Of a DNA stretch of 44,304 nt, positions 22,278 through 31,229 are shown piece by piece. This stretch comes from JAVBUZ01 sp031554725. Lineage in GTDB: Bacteria; Bacillota; Clostridia; Lachnospirales; Lachnospiraceae. The notes beneath the pieces are model-generated. The model had not been told where the DNA came from. It saw only the letters and a list, made by a program, of their open reading frames with translations, and searched no databases. The position numbers and the translations under genes were made by a program. The first letter of the stretch is position 1. Every line of letters starts with the position of its first letter. The stretch is from positions 1 through 44,304 of the forward strand of contig JAVBUZ010000067.1 in assembly GCA_031554725.1 (NCBI GenBank), written 5' to 3'.

Positions 22278-22739
22278 TAATATGGCTTGAAGTCTGTCAA
22301 ATTTGTCATCATAGATGATTCCTAATAAGCTATGAAGACGAAAAAGTGCTTTTTTCAATGTTTCCTCATCTATTAGCTTTTTGTCTAGGGCAATGGCTAA
22401 TTCATCTAAGTCCATTACCTTTACCATTCCGCTAGGGTAGATAATGACATCGGCAAGCAGGTCTGTTACCACCATGGTATTAGATTCTTCCTGATAATCA
22501 AAATCCACAATATCGCAGTACCAATAAAGCAAAGAATTATCTTCGCGGTAAAACTTACTTACTTTATATCCCTCTTTTAGATAATAGCAAGAGCAGCCAT
22601 GATGAAAAGCAATTTTAGGATTTAAAGTTTTCCATTTGGTTACAATAAGCTCATCGGTCTGAAGGACAACTTCGTCATCCTTTAGCAAAATACATTCCTC
22701 GGGAATAATACGTTTGCGGTGTAAAATAAGTTTATCCAT
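22260..22739 (-). CDS. DUF402 family protein
   Basis: The 159-aa protein matches DUF402: KLILHRKRIIPEECILLKDD, GYKVSKFYREDNSLLYWYCD (the conserved WYCDI core with acidic residues DFDY) and TDLLADVIIYPSGMVKVMD. Some relatives are nucleoside phosphatases or FomD-like enzymes that use divalent metals; the reaction here is not known. The ATG is 9 bases after the GNAT stop codon, so the two form a small operon. Its 3' end overlaps the shared terminator. Confidence 0.9.
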   Translation of the reverse strand: MDKLILHRKRIIPEECILLKDDEVVLQTDELIVTKWKTLNPKIAFHHGCSCYYLKEGYKVSKFYREDNSLLYWYCDIVDFDYQEESNTMVVTDLLADVIIYPSGMVKVMDLDELAIALDKKLIDEETLKKALFRLHSLLGIIYDDKFDRLQAILKSLGL

Positions 22740-22748
22740 AATTTGACC

Positions 22749-23300
22749 TCATTTCTCTAGAGAAGCTGAAAGTTCTTTAAAAGGAATAAAAGGGGATGGT
22801 GGAGTGGTATGCTTGCATAAAAACTTTTCCATCCAAACCATGTCATACCAAGTGCCGGTCTTGTAGCCAGACTTGGTAAAATGCGCAACAGTGCGATAAC
22901 CCAAGGCTTCATGAAAGGAAATGCTTTGCGGATTTGGATAAGAGATACAAGCACAAAGGTTGCAAACATTTTGTTTTTTAAGGTATTCTTCTAATGCTTG
23001 ATAAAGTGCTTTTCCGATGCCCTTATGGTGAAGATTTAAGTCGATATATATAGAGGTTTCAACGCTCCAGTCATAGGCAGCTCTAGTTTTAAAAGCAGAG
23101 GCGTAAGCATAGCCTAGGATGTGGCCGTCTTCCTCTGCTATCAGATATGGAAACTTCTCTAAAATAGTGCGAATACGATTTGAAAAATCCTCTACTGTAG
23201 GAATTTCATACTCAAAGGTTATAGCGGTATTTCGTACGTATGGGGTATAGATATCTAATAAAGCTTCTGTGTCAGCTACAGTTGCTAAGCGAATAAGCAT
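22749..23300 (-). CDS. GNAT acetyltransferase, phosphinothricin-acetyltransferase-like
   Basis: The 183-aa protein is a GNAT enzyme. It has IRLATVADTEALLDIYTPYV at the start, the acetyl-CoA loop HHKGIGKAL, and NPQSISFHEALGYRTVAHF at the end of the fold. The order and FEYEIPTVEDF segment resemble the phosphinothricin / methionine-sulfone acetyltransferase group. The last 20 residues (TTPPSPFIPFKELSASLEK) extend beyond the usual fold. The true substrate is unknown. It is the first gene of a two-gene unit with DUF402. Confidence 0.9.
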   Translation of the reverse strand: MLIRLATVADTEALLDIYTPYVRNTAITFEYEIPTVEDFSNRIRTILEKFPYLIAEEDGHILGYAYASAFKTRAAYDWSVETSIYIDLNLHHKGIGKALYQALEEYLKKQNVCNLCACISYPNPQSISFHEALGYRTVAHFTKSGYKTGTWYDMVWMEKFLCKHTTPPSPFIPFKELSASLEK

Positions 23301-23418
23301 ATTGATAACTCCTTAGTTCTAAGAATTTAATACTAGTATATGTCAAAATACTACCTTTTCCCCATATAAAAGTCAAATTAAATTTATTGATAATTTGAAA
23401 TAATAAATGGAATTGTAC

Positions 23419-23447
23419 TAGACTTTTGGCGCAAAAATAAGTATAAT
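23419..23447 (+). promoter_or_regulatory. Promoter of the ATP synthase operon
   Basis: TAGACT (23419-23424), a 17-bp spacer and TATAAT (23442-23447), about 28 bases before the first start codon. Confidence 0.65.
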
Positions 23448-23474
23448 TTATAAAAGAACTGGAGGAATTTGGAC

Positions 23475-23726
23475 ATGAAAAAGCAAAGTGTTAGCAAAGA
23501 AGTCTACCACTCTTTGGCACTAATTAGCCAATTTGGCATAACAATGCTAGTGCCAATATTTTTATGTTTATTTTTGGGTATGTTTATTGATTCTAAGCTT
23601 GAAACCTCCTACTGGGTAATTATTTTTTTCTTTATGGGATCATTAGCGGGATTTAATAATATATATAGATTAGCAAAAAAAATATTTAGAAAGTGGGAGG
23701 ACGAAAATCATGAAAGAAAAAATTAA
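23475..23726 (+). CDS. AtpZ/AtpI-type ATP synthase accessory protein
   Basis: The product is 83 aa from ATG 23475 (GGAGG at 23461-23465); an upstream TTG at 23469 is less well placed. It has two membrane helices (about 15-38 and 44-62) with LISQFGITMLVPIFLCLFLG and GSLAGFNNIYRLAKK, as in AtpZ, a small protein encoded first in many F-ATPase operons and thought to help ion supply or c-ring assembly. Its last codons overlap the next gene by 17 bases. Confidence 0.85.
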   Translation: MKKQSVSKEVYHSLALISQFGITMLVPIFLCLFLGMFIDSKLETSYWVIIFFFMGSLAGFNNIYRLAKKIFRKWEDENHERKN

Positions 23727-24162
23727 GAAAATGAATCGAACGCTTTTTGAATTGGAATGTGGAATTTTTGCAATGGGAGTAGTGTTGCAAGTGACAGGGG
23801 TTTGGTTTGCTAAGGAAAAAGTGGCGTATAGTATTGGCGTATGGATTGGTATTTTGGTAGCGGCAATAGTGGCGGTTCATATGTGGAGATCTTTAAATAA
23901 GGCACTTGATGTAGATGAAGGAAGTGCGGGAAAGATGATGGTGGCATCAAACCTAGTTCGCTACGGTATTATTTTGATTGCTATAGTAATTCTTTTTTAT
24001 GTGAATATAGCGAATCCCATTGCTACATTCCTCGGTATTATGATGTTAAAGGTGGCGGCGTACTTACAGCCGCTTACTCATAAATTATGCAATAAGTTTT
24101 TTAATGAGACAGACCCCATTGGGCAACCGTTACAGGAAGAATCACAAGAAAAACAGGAATAG
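23710..24162 (+). CDS. atpI: ATP synthase subunit I family protein
   Basis: The 150-aa protein has four membrane helices (about 14-32, 38-57, 78-97 and 103-120), and matches the ATP synthase I chain family by topology, size and place. It is thought to help c-ring assembly. It overlaps the preceding gene by 17 bases (ribosome binding site GGGAGG inside that gene), so translation is coupled. The sequence is less conserved than its neighbours, so naming rests partly on context. Confidence 0.8.
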   Translation: MKEKIKKMNRTLFELECGIFAMGVVLQVTGVWFAKEKVAYSIGVWIGILVAAIVAVHMWRSLNKALDVDEGSAGKMMVASNLVRYGIILIAIVILFYVNIANPIATFLGIMMLKVAAYLQPLTHKLCNKFFNETDPIGQPLQEESQEKQE

Positions 24163-24186
24163 GTTGCAATAAAAGGAGGTGAAAAT

Positions 24187-24915
24187 ATGGGAAAGAGTGT
24201 TTTGTTGTCTTCTGGCGCAGACATAGATTTTATGATACATGGTATTGTAAAATATTCAGTGTTTGGTCAGGAAGTATGGATAACAACGACTCATGTTTGT
24301 GTACTAATCGTAATGCTAATTATTGTCGGTTTCGCATTTGCAGCTAATAGAGCCATGAAAAAAGCGACAGAAATACCGAGCGGATTTCAAAATGTAGCAG
24401 AACTAATTGTGGAAAAGTTAGATGGCATGGTACAGTCTACCATGGGAAAGAATGCGACAGGCTTTAGAAATTACATCGGTACAATATTTATATTCATATT
24501 AATTAGCAATATTTCAGGTCTAATGGGTCTTAGACCGCCAACAGCGGATTATGGAGTGACATTGCCACTTGGTTTGCTGACATTTACATTGATTCATATT
24601 AATCAGTTTAAATATCAAAAACCGAAAGCAATATGGGAAGGCATGTGTTCCCCCTTGCCACCGTGGTTACCAATATGGTTTCCAATTAACGTAATAAGTG
24701 AAATAGCAGTACCGATTTCATTGTCCCTACGTCTATTTGCCAATGTACTTTCGGGAACAGTAATGATGGCACTTATTTACGGATTGCTGGGGAAGGTGGC
24801 ACTTATTTGGCCAGCAGCACTACATGTTTACTTTGATTTGTTCTCAGGAGCAATTCAAACCTATGTATTTTGTATGTTAACCATGACATATATAAATAAC
24901 GCGATTGAAGGGTAA
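24187..24915 (+). CDS. atpB: ATP synthase subunit a
   Basis: The 242-aa membrane protein carries the key helix ISLSLRLFANVLSGTVM with the essential Arg, and the last helix AIQTYVFCMLTMTYI. It forms the ion half-channels against the c-ring. AAAGGAGG lies 7 bases before the ATG. The N-terminus is short, as in other clostridial subunits. It follows atpI by 24 bases. Confidence 0.97.
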   Translation: MGKSVLLSSGADIDFMIHGIVKYSVFGQEVWITTTHVCVLIVMLIIVGFAFAANRAMKKATEIPSGFQNVAELIVEKLDGMVQSTMGKNATGFRNYIGTIFIFILISNISGLMGLRPPTADYGVTLPLGLLTFTLIHINQFKYQKPKAIWEGMCSPLPPWLPIWFPINVISEIAVPISLSLRLFANVLSGTVMMALIYGLLGKVALIWPAALHVYFDLFSGAIQTYVFCMLTMTYINNAIEG

Positions 24916-24967
24916 AAAATAAAAAAAGAATTAGAAAGTAATTTCAAACTTTAAGGAGGAAATCAAA

Positions 24968-25222
24968 ATGGATTTTAATGAAAACTTTATTTTAGGATGT
25001 TCAGCAATTGGAGCTGGTTTAGCGGTTATTGCAGGTATCGGACCTGGTGTAGGACAAGGTATCGCAGCAGGACATGCAGCGGCAGCAGTAGGACGTAATC
25101 CAGGCGCAAAATCAGATATTATGTCTACAATGTTATTGGGACAAGCAGTTGCAGAAACAACAGGTTTATATGGTTTGCTTATTGCATTCCTACTATTATT
25201 TGTAAAACCTTTACTCCCATAA
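24968..25222 (+). CDS. atpE: ATP synthase subunit c with Na+-binding signature
   Basis: The 84-aa double-helix hairpin is a typical c subunit. Helix 1 has GIGPGVGQG and helix 2 has GQAVAETTGLYGLL, joined by the RNPGAKSD loop. Q30, V61, E63, T64, T65 and Y68 match the ligand set known from the Na+ c-ring of Ilyobacter tartaricus (Q32, V63, E65, S66, T67, Y70), with Thr for Ser at one place. H+-type subunits lack this set. So the enzyme is predicted to use Na+. AAGGAGG precedes the ATG. Confidence 0.97.
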   Translation: MDFNENFILGCSAIGAGLAVIAGIGPGVGQGIAAGHAAAAVGRNPGAKSDIMSTMLLGQAVAETTGLYGLLIAFLLLFVKPLLP

Positions 25223-25279
25223 ATAATTTCCGCAAGGTGAGCCTTACGGGAATAGGATAAAATGAAAGGAGGCAGAGGG

Positions 25280-25846
25280 TTGAATAATTTATTTAGCACG
25301 AAGATGGTATTACTAGAAAGTGGCGGCGAAATGTCTATGCTATTTGATTTGAATATGCAGCTAGTAGTAGATGCAGTATTAATGATTATTGCTATCTTTT
25401 TCTTATTTTTAGCTGCATCATATTTGCTTTTTAATCCGGTACGTAAGATGTTAAGTGATAGACAAAACAAAATCAAAAATGAACTGGAAACAACAAAAAG
25501 TGATATGGAAGCTGCTAATGAGCTTAGAACACAGTACGAAGCGAAGATTAAAGATATCAATATGGAAGCAGAAAGCATTCTAGGTGAAGCTAGGAAAAAA
25601 GCGCTTGCTAATGAAAATATAATTATTGCAGAGGCAAAGCAAGAGGCTGGCAGAATTTTGGCAAATGCCCAAAAAGAAGCGGAGCTTGAAAAGCAAAAGG
25701 TTGCTGATGTGGTTAAAAAAGAAATGATAGCGATAGCTTCTGTAATGGCTGGTAAAATAGTCACAGCATCTATAGACAGTACAATCCAAGAAAGTTTAAT
25801 AGATGAAACGTTGAAGGAAATGGGTGAAGGCACATGGCTAAGCTAA
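25280..25846 (+). CDS. atpF: ATP synthase subunit b
   Basis: The start is set at TTG 25280 because AAAGGAGG (25265-25272) lies 7 bases before it; the ATG at 25262 lies upstream of that site. This gives 188 aa. One membrane helix (about residues 30-53) is followed by a long charged coiled coil (RQNKIKNELETTKSDMEAAN, then EAESILGEARKKA). It forms the outer stalk linking a to delta. It overlaps atpH by 13 bases, so they are coupled. Confidence 0.94.
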   Translation: MNNLFSTKMVLLESGGEMSMLFDLNMQLVVDAVLMIIAIFFLFLAASYLLFNPVRKMLSDRQNKIKNELETTKSDMEAANELRTQYEAKIKDINMEAESILGEARKKALANENIIIAEAKQEAGRILANAQKEAELEKQKVADVVKKEMIAIASVMAGKIVTASIDSTIQESLIDETLKEMGEGTWLS

Positions 25847-26385
25847 TTTCAAAAACATATGGAGATGCTTTATACGAAATAGCTGTTGAAGAAAATAAGA
25901 CAGATTTATTTTTAGAAGAAATAATCATCCTTAAGCAAATTTTGGGAGAAAATCCTGAATTTAGTAAGCTTATGAATCATCCCAACATTCCTAAGAATGA
26001 AAAAGAAGCGGTAATGCAGGAAGTATTTAAAGGGCGCATGAGCGAAGAAATAACAGGGTTCTTAGTCCTGGTATTGGAAAAGGAAAGGTACTGCGAATTA
26101 GATAATATTCTTACGTATTTTATTGATAGAATAAAAGAAGATAAGGGTATAGGAGCAGCATACGTAACAACGGCGGTAGAGCTTTCTGAAAATCAGAAAA
26201 AGCAGATTGAAAATAGACTGTTAGAAACGACCAAATATGTAAAGCTTGAAATGAACTATGTGGCAGATGCTACCATTATTGGTGGTATGGTAATTCGCAT
26301 AGGGGACAGAGTGGTGGATAGCAGTGTAAAGACAAAGTTGGATGATTTGACAAAGCAGTTATATCAGATTCAACTCCAATCATAG
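25834..26385 (+). CDS. atpH: ATP synthase subunit delta
   Basis: The 183-aa protein matches F-type delta: KLISKTYGDALYEIAVEE, a helical body (KLMNHPNIPKNEKEAVMQEV) and the C-terminal VADATIIGGMVIRIGDRVVD signature. It ties the b stalk to the top of the alpha3beta3 head. The start overlaps the atpF end by 13 bases. atpA follows after 22 bases. Confidence 0.97.
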   Translation: MAKLISKTYGDALYEIAVEENKTDLFLEEIIILKQILGENPEFSKLMNHPNIPKNEKEAVMQEVFKGRMSEEITGFLVLVLEKERYCELDNILTYFIDRIKEDKGIGAAYVTTAVELSENQKKQIENRLLETTKYVKLEMNYVADATIIGGMVIRIGDRVVDSSVKTKLDDLTKQLYQIQLQS

Positions 26386-26407
26386 AAAGAAAGGTGCGTA
26401 CAGATCC

Positions 26408-27910
26408 ATGAATTTGAGACCAGAAGAAATAAGTTCGGTGATTAAGGATCAGATAAAGAAATACGCGTCAGAGTTGGTGGTATCCGATGTGGGTACAGTT
26501 ATCCAAGTAGCTGACGGTATTGCCCGTGTGCACGGATTAGAAAATGCGATGCAGGGTGAGCTTTTAGAGTTCCCTGGTGATGTATACGGAATGGTACTTA
26601 ACTTGGAAGAGGACAACGTTGGTGCGGTATTACTTGGTAGTCATAGAAACATCAACGAAGGCGATACAGTAAAGACAACAGGTCGAGTTGTAGAAGTACC
26701 TGTTGGCGATGCTATGTTAGGACGTGTAGTTAATGCACTAGGACAACCTATTGATGGAAAAGGGCCGATTCAAACAAATAAGTTCCGTCAGATTGAAAGA
26801 GTTGCCTCGGGTGTTATCACACGTAAATCAGTTGATGTTCCTCTACAAACAGGAATTAAAGCAATTGACTCCATGGTTCCAATTGGACGTGGGCAAAGAG
26901 AGCTTATCATTGGTGATAGACAAACTGGTAAAACGGCAATTGCAATTGATACCATAATCAATCAGAAAAATCAAAATGTAAAATGTATTTATGTTGCAAT
27001 CGGTCAGAAATCATCTACCGTTGCCACGATTGTTAAAACCTTAGAGGAATATGGTGCGCTTGCATATACAACCGTAGTTGCCGCAACAGCAAGTGAACTA
27101 GCACCATTACAGTATATTGCACCATACTCAGGCTGTACTATTGGTGAGGAATGGATGGAAAATGGTGAGGACGTGCTAGTAATTTACGATGACTTAAGTA
27201 AACATGCTACGGCATACCGTACGCTCTCCTTGCTCTTAAGAAGACCACCAGGCCGTGAAGCATATCCTGGAGATGTATTCTATCTTCACTCTAGACTTTT
27301 AGAACGTGCAGCTAGAATGAGTGATGAATATGGCGGTGGCTCATTGACAGCACTACCTATCATTGAAACCCAAGCGGGTGATGTATCTGCTTATATTCCG
27401 ACAAATGTTATTTCTATTACTGACGGACAGATATACTTAGAAACAGAAATGTTTAATGCAGGCTTTAGACCAGCAGTTAATGCCGGCTTATCTGTATCTC
27501 GTGTAGGAGGTGCGGCACAAATTAAGGCTATGAAAAAGAATGCAGCACCAATTCGTGTGGAGTTAGCACAGTATAGAGAGCTTGCAGCATTTGCGCAGTT
27601 TGGTTCTGAGCTTGATGCAGATACAAAAGAGAAGCTAGCACAGGGTGAAAGAATTAAAGAAGTGTTAAAACAACCTCAGTACAGACCAATGCCAGTACAA
27701 TATCAGGTTATTATGATATATGTTGTAACTCAGAAGTATCTTTTAGATATACCGGTAGCAGAAGTTACTCGTTTTGAAAAAGAATTTTTTGAATTTTTGG
27801 ATACAAAATATGCAGAAGTCCCAGGAAATATTGCTTCTGAAAAAGAAATATCTCCGGAAACAGAAGAGACTCTAAAGAAAGCAATTGAGGAGTTTAAGTT
27901 AAGCTTTTAA
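26408..27910 (+). CDS. atpA: ATP synthase subunit alpha
   Basis: The 500-aa protein is full length. The P-loop reads GDRQTGKTA, followed by IYVAIGQKSSTVA, the LLRRPPGREAYPGDVFYLHS motif and the arginine-finger region SVSRVGGAAQ. The N-terminal VGTVIQVADGIARVHGL and DELxxR-like C-terminus are standard. It forms the non-catalytic nucleotide sites of the head. The start codon has AAAGGTGCG upstream. Confidence 0.99.
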   Translation: MNLRPEEISSVIKDQIKKYASELVVSDVGTVIQVADGIARVHGLENAMQGELLEFPGDVYGMVLNLEEDNVGAVLLGSHRNINEGDTVKTTGRVVEVPVGDAMLGRVVNALGQPIDGKGPIQTNKFRQIERVASGVITRKSVDVPLQTGIKAIDSMVPIGRGQRELIIGDRQTGKTAIAIDTIINQKNQNVKCIYVAIGQKSSTVATIVKTLEEYGALAYTTVVAATASELAPLQYIAPYSGCTIGEEWMENGEDVLVIYDDLSKHATAYRTLSLLLRRPPGREAYPGDVFYLHSRLLERAARMSDEYGGGSLTALPIIETQAGDVSAYIPTNVISITDGQIYLETEMFNAGFRPAVNAGLSVSRVGGAAQIKAMKKNAAPIRVELAQYRELAAFAQFGSELDADTKEKLAQGERIKEVLKQPQYRPMPVQYQVIMIYVVTQKYLLDIPVAEVTRFEKEFFEFLDTKYAEVPGNIASEKEISPETEETLKKAIEEFKLSF

Positions 27911-27931
27911 ATAGAACAAGGAGGATTATTT

Positions 27932-28795
27932 ATGGCATCAATGCGTGACATAAAGCGTCGTAAAGGGAGCATACAAAGCACCCAACAAATAACGAAGGCC
28001 ATGAAACTTGTTTCTACCGTAAAGTTGCAACGAGCAAAAGCAAATGCAGAGCGCTCACAAGCATATTTTGAATGTATGTACCAAACAGTTAAGTCTATAT
28101 TGGAAAGAACAACTGGTTTAGAGCATCCTTATCTAACGGCTGGAAGCTCAGAAAAAAAAGCGGTTATTGTTATGACATCAAATAGAGGACTTGCAGGCGG
28201 TTATAATTCCAACATCACCAAGCTTATTACACACAGCAATTTAAAGAAGGAAGACTTATTAATTTATGCTGTGGGGAGAAAAGGAAAAGAAATCCTTCAA
28301 AGAAATGGCTATGAAATAGCAGCGGATTGGTCGGATATTGCAGAAGACCCTATCTATGTAGATGCGATGCAGCTTAGCAATAAACTGCTCATCGACTTTG
28401 CTGCTGGTGAAATTGGTGAAATATATTTAGCATACACGAAATTTAAAAATACAGTGAGCCATGAACCGACCTTGATAAAGTTACTTCCTATAGAGGTTGC
28501 GCAGGATGCAGAGGAGAAGGATAGCGATGAACCAAGGGTGATTATGAATTTTGAGCCAGAGGATGATGAGGCTCTTAACATGATTGTACCGAAGTACGTT
28601 ACTAGCCTAATCTATGGAGGTTTAGTTGAATCAGTAGCCAGTGAAAATGGGGCAAGAATGCAGGCCATGGACTCGGCAACGAGTAATGCGGAAGAAATGA
28701 TAAGCGACTTGTCGCTGAAATACAATAGAGCTAGACAAAGCTCTATCACACAAGAATTGACGGAAATTATAGCGGGTGCAGAAGCGATTTCTTAA
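27932..28795 (+). CDS. atpG: ATP synthase subunit gamma
   Basis: The 287-aa protein has both ends typical of gamma: MRDIKRRKGSIQSTQQITKAM at the start, then TSNRGLAGGYN, and the C-terminal MQAMDSATSNAEEMISDL and YNRARQSSITQELTEIIAGA. It is the rotor shaft in the head. CAAGGAGG lies upstream. An acidic insert (DAEEKDSDEPRV, about residues 190-205) is moderately long. Confidence 0.98.
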   Translation: MASMRDIKRRKGSIQSTQQITKAMKLVSTVKLQRAKANAERSQAYFECMYQTVKSILERTTGLEHPYLTAGSSEKKAVIVMTSNRGLAGGYNSNITKLITHSNLKKEDLLIYAVGRKGKEILQRNGYEIAADWSDIAEDPIYVDAMQLSNKLLIDFAAGEIGEIYLAYTKFKNTVSHEPTLIKLLPIEVAQDAEEKDSDEPRVIMNFEPEDDEALNMIVPKYVTSLIYGGLVESVASENGARMQAMDSATSNAEEMISDLSLKYNRARQSSITQELTEIIAGAEAIS

Positions 28796-28821
28796 GCTAA
28801 GCACCAGGAAAGGAAAATAGG

Positions 28822-30213
28822 ATGGCAGGAGTAAATAAAGGAAAGATTACTCAGATTATAGGTGCCGTACTGGATATTAAATTCAGCGAAGGCAATCTTC
28901 CCGAGATTAACGAAGCAATTATTATTCCTACGAGAGACGGTAGCGAACTAACGGTAGAAGTATCTCAGCATCTTGGAAATGATGTTGTTAGATGTATTGC
29001 AATGGGACCTACAGATGGTTTGGTAAGAGGAATGGACGCCAATGCCACAGGTGCACCAATCAGCGTTCCGGTTGGAGAAAATACTCTTGGAAGAATATTT
29101 AACGTATTGGGTAAGCCTATCGATAATAAGGAGGCTCCTACAAACGTAGAATATGAGCCAATTCATCGTGCGGCGCCAAAGTTTGAAGATCAGTCAACGA
29201 CAACGGAATTGTTAGAGACGGGTATTAAAGTCGTAGACCTTTTATGCCCATACCAAAAAGGTGGAAAGATAGGCTTGTTTGGTGGTGCTGGTGTAGGTAA
29301 AACAGTACTTATTCAAGAACTTATTAGAAATATTGCAACAGAGCATGGCGGATACTCTGTATTTACTGGTGTAGGTGAGCGTACTCGTGAAGGAAATGAC
29401 CTATACCATGAAATGAAAGAATCAGGGGTTATTGATAAGACAACCATGGTTTTTGGCCAGATGAATGAGCCACCAGGAGCACGTATGCGTGTAGGTCTGA
29501 CTGGTCTTACAATGGCAGAGTATTTTAGAGATAAGGGTGGAAAAGACGTTCTACTATTTATTGATAATATCTTCCGCTTTACACAGGCAGGTTCAGAGGT
29601 TTCTGCTCTTTTAGGACGTATGCCATCTGCCGTAGGCTATCAGCCTACATTACAGACAGAGATGGGTGCGCTGCAAGAAAGAATCACATCTACAAAGAGT
29701 GGCTCTATTACCTCTGTTCAAGCAGTTTATGTACCAGCGGATGACTTAACCGATCCAGCTCCAGCAACTACATTTGCGCATTTGGACGCAACTACAGTTT
29801 TATCTCGTTCGATTGTAGAGCTTGGTATTTATCCTGCAGTTGATCCACTTGAATCAAGCTCTCGTATTTTAGATCCTAGAATCTTAGGTGAAGAACACTA
29901 TAATACAGCTCTTGGCGTGCAGGAAATATTACAGAAATACAAAGAATTACAAGATATTATCGCAATCCTTGGTATGGATGAATTATCTGAAGAAGACAAG
30001 CTAGTAGTTTCTCGTGCAAGAAAGGTACAAAGATTCTTATCACAGCCATTCTTCGTAGCGGGACAGTTTACGGGATTGGAAGGCAAATATGTACCAATTA
30101 ATGAAACTGTAAGAGGCTTTAAAGAAATCCTAGAAGGTAAACATGACAATATTCCAGAAAGTTACTTTTTAAATGCAGGAAGCATTGACGATGTGCTTGC
30201 AAAGGTAAAATAG
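28822..30213 (+). CDS. atpD: ATP synthase subunit beta
   Basis: The 463-aa catalytic subunit is complete: P-loop GGAGVGKTVLIQEL, FTGVGERTREGNDLYHEM, Walker B VLLFIDNIFRFTQAG, and the MDELSEEDKL (DELSEED) loop. It hydrolyses or makes ATP at the head. AAAGGAAAA precedes the ATG. atpC follows after 33 bases. Confidence 0.99.
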   Translation: MAGVNKGKITQIIGAVLDIKFSEGNLPEINEAIIIPTRDGSELTVEVSQHLGNDVVRCIAMGPTDGLVRGMDANATGAPISVPVGENTLGRIFNVLGKPIDNKEAPTNVEYEPIHRAAPKFEDQSTTTELLETGIKVVDLLCPYQKGGKIGLFGGAGVGKTVLIQELIRNIATEHGGYSVFTGVGERTREGNDLYHEMKESGVIDKTTMVFGQMNEPPGARMRVGLTGLTMAEYFRDKGGKDVLLFIDNIFRFTQAGSEVSALLGRMPSAVGYQPTLQTEMGALQERITSTKSGSITSVQAVYVPADDLTDPAPATTFAHLDATTVLSRSIVELGIYPAVDPLESSSRILDPRILGEEHYNTALGVQEILQKYKELQDIIAILGMDELSEEDKLVVSRARKVQRFLSQPFFVAGQFTGLEGKYVPINETVRGFKEILEGKHDNIPESYFLNAGSIDDVLAKVK

Positions 30214-30246
30214 TCTTGGCTAAGCCAAGCAGGTAGGAGCATGTAA

Positions 30247-30642
30247 ATGAAAGAGTTTGAATTAAGAATTATTTCACCAGAACGTGTCTTTTATGAGGGC
30301 AAGGTGACTTCTGTAGAATTCAATACCACAGAAGGGCAAATCGGTGTACTTCCTGGTCATGTTCCGATGACAGTAGTTGTTAAGCCTGGTATTCTTATTA
30401 TAGATGAAGGTGAAGAGCAAAAAGAAGCTGCATTACATGTAGGCTTTGCAGAAATCTTACAAGAAAGAGTAACTATTCTAGCAGAAATTATTGAATGGCC
30501 AGACGAAATTGATAAGGATAGGGCGGAAGCGGCGCTACATCGTGCAGAAGAGAGAATTAGTCATCGAAGCTCAGACACAGATATAGCAAGAGCCGAAACT
30601 GCTATGCAAAGAGCGGTAGCTCGTATCACAGTGTTAAAATAG
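30247..30642 (+). CDS. atpC: ATP synthase subunit epsilon
   Basis: The 131-aa protein has the beta-sandwich domain (LRIISPERVFYEGKVTSVEF, EGQIGVLPGHVPM and HVGFAEILQERVTILAE) and a C-terminal helical hairpin (DKDRAEAALHRAEERIS). It controls rotation and head coupling. It is the last standard atp gene. A short unknown gene follows before the operon terminator. Confidence 0.97.
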   Translation: MKEFELRIISPERVFYEGKVTSVEFNTTEGQIGVLPGHVPMTVVVKPGILIIDEGEEQKEAALHVGFAEILQERVTILAEIIEWPDEIDKDRAEAALHRAEERISHRSSDTDIARAETAMQRAVARITVLK

Positions 30643-30657
30643 GGGAGTAGAAAAATT

Positions 30658-30711
30658 GTGACGGTGCCCAAAGAATATGCATATGCTATGAAAAAGGGAA
30701 AAGAGAAATAG
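30658..30711 (+). CDS. Possible 17-codon leader peptide
   Basis: GTG 30658 begins MTVPKEYAYAMKKGKEK and stops one base before the next gene's ATG (30713). GGGGAG lies 10 bases upstream. The tight spacing suggests translational coupling, but the frame is very short and could be chance. Confidence 0.25.
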   Translation: MTVPKEYAYAMKKGKEK

Positions 30712-30712
30712 C

Positions 30713-31105
30713 ATGGATTATAAGCATAGGGTGGTTCCGTTTTATATGGCATATCCCACACCTTATTTTGTGAGACAAGAGGACAACGTATTAAAGGATT
30801 TAGAATATTTGCAACAGATGTATCCCATGGAAGCTAAGAAATATCAGAAACGTATATCAGAGATTGTTGATCGAATGGACTATGAAGGAAGTATGATATA
30901 TGATGAATACCCAGATAAGTGGCAGCTTTATCAGTTGTCTCAGAGTATTCTAGAGATACTTAAACAAGAAGAATCTATGTCGATAGAGCAGCCAGCTACT
31001 TCCATAGAGAAGTGGGAATGGCTTTCAGATATGATTCAACTATTACTATATTTTGAAATATATAGACGTAGACATGGTGGGAAACGCGGTTTTGTAAAAT
31101 TTTAG
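30713..31105 (+). CDS. Unknown protein encoded at the end of the atp operon
   Basis: The 130-aa protein is not a family I recognise. It is aromatic-rich at the start (YKHRVVPFYMAYPTPYF), then amphipathic helices (MYPMEAKKYQKRISEIVDRM) and a hydrophobic stretch WLSDMIQLLLYFEIYRRRHG near the end. It has no signal peptide. Weak GGGAAAAGAGAAA precedes the ATG. It lies 70 bases after atpC and before the operon terminator, so it is probably transcribed with ATP synthase. A structural role in spore or wall morphogenesis is possible but not supported. Confidence 0.75.
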   Translation: MDYKHRVVPFYMAYPTPYFVRQEDNVLKDLEYLQQMYPMEAKKYQKRISEIVDRMDYEGSMIYDEYPDKWQLYQLSQSILEILKQEESMSIEQPATSIEKWEWLSDMIQLLLYFEIYRRRHGGKRGFVKF

Positions 31106-31134
31106 TTGAGGTTTTTCTATAAAGTAAGTAAAAT

Positions 31135-31168
31135 ATAGTCATGGCGCATGCGCTGTGACTATGTTTTT
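31135..31168 (+). terminator. Terminator of the ATP synthase operon
   Basis: ATAGTCA (31135-31141) pairs with TGACTAT (31156-31162) and an inner GCGC/GCGC stem extends it, followed by five T. Confidence 0.85.
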
Positions 31169-31186
31169 GCATAATAGAGATGGAAA

Positions 31187-31192
31187 TATAAT
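31187..31192 (+). promoter_or_regulatory. Possible -10 element before the methyltransferase gene
   Basis: TATAAT (31187-31192) lies 38 bases before the start codon. The -35 position 17 bp upstream reads TTTTTG, which is poor. Confidence 0.35.
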
Positions 31193-31229
31193 TTTTGTAA
31201 GTGCCTAAATACAGAAAAGAGGAAAAAGT

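Noticed and set aside
24931..25833. A 300-codon open frame on the minus strand
   Set aside because: It lies opposite atpE and atpF, has no ribosome binding site and encodes a low-complexity hydrophobic, Ser/Ile-rich sequence typical of a shadow frame.
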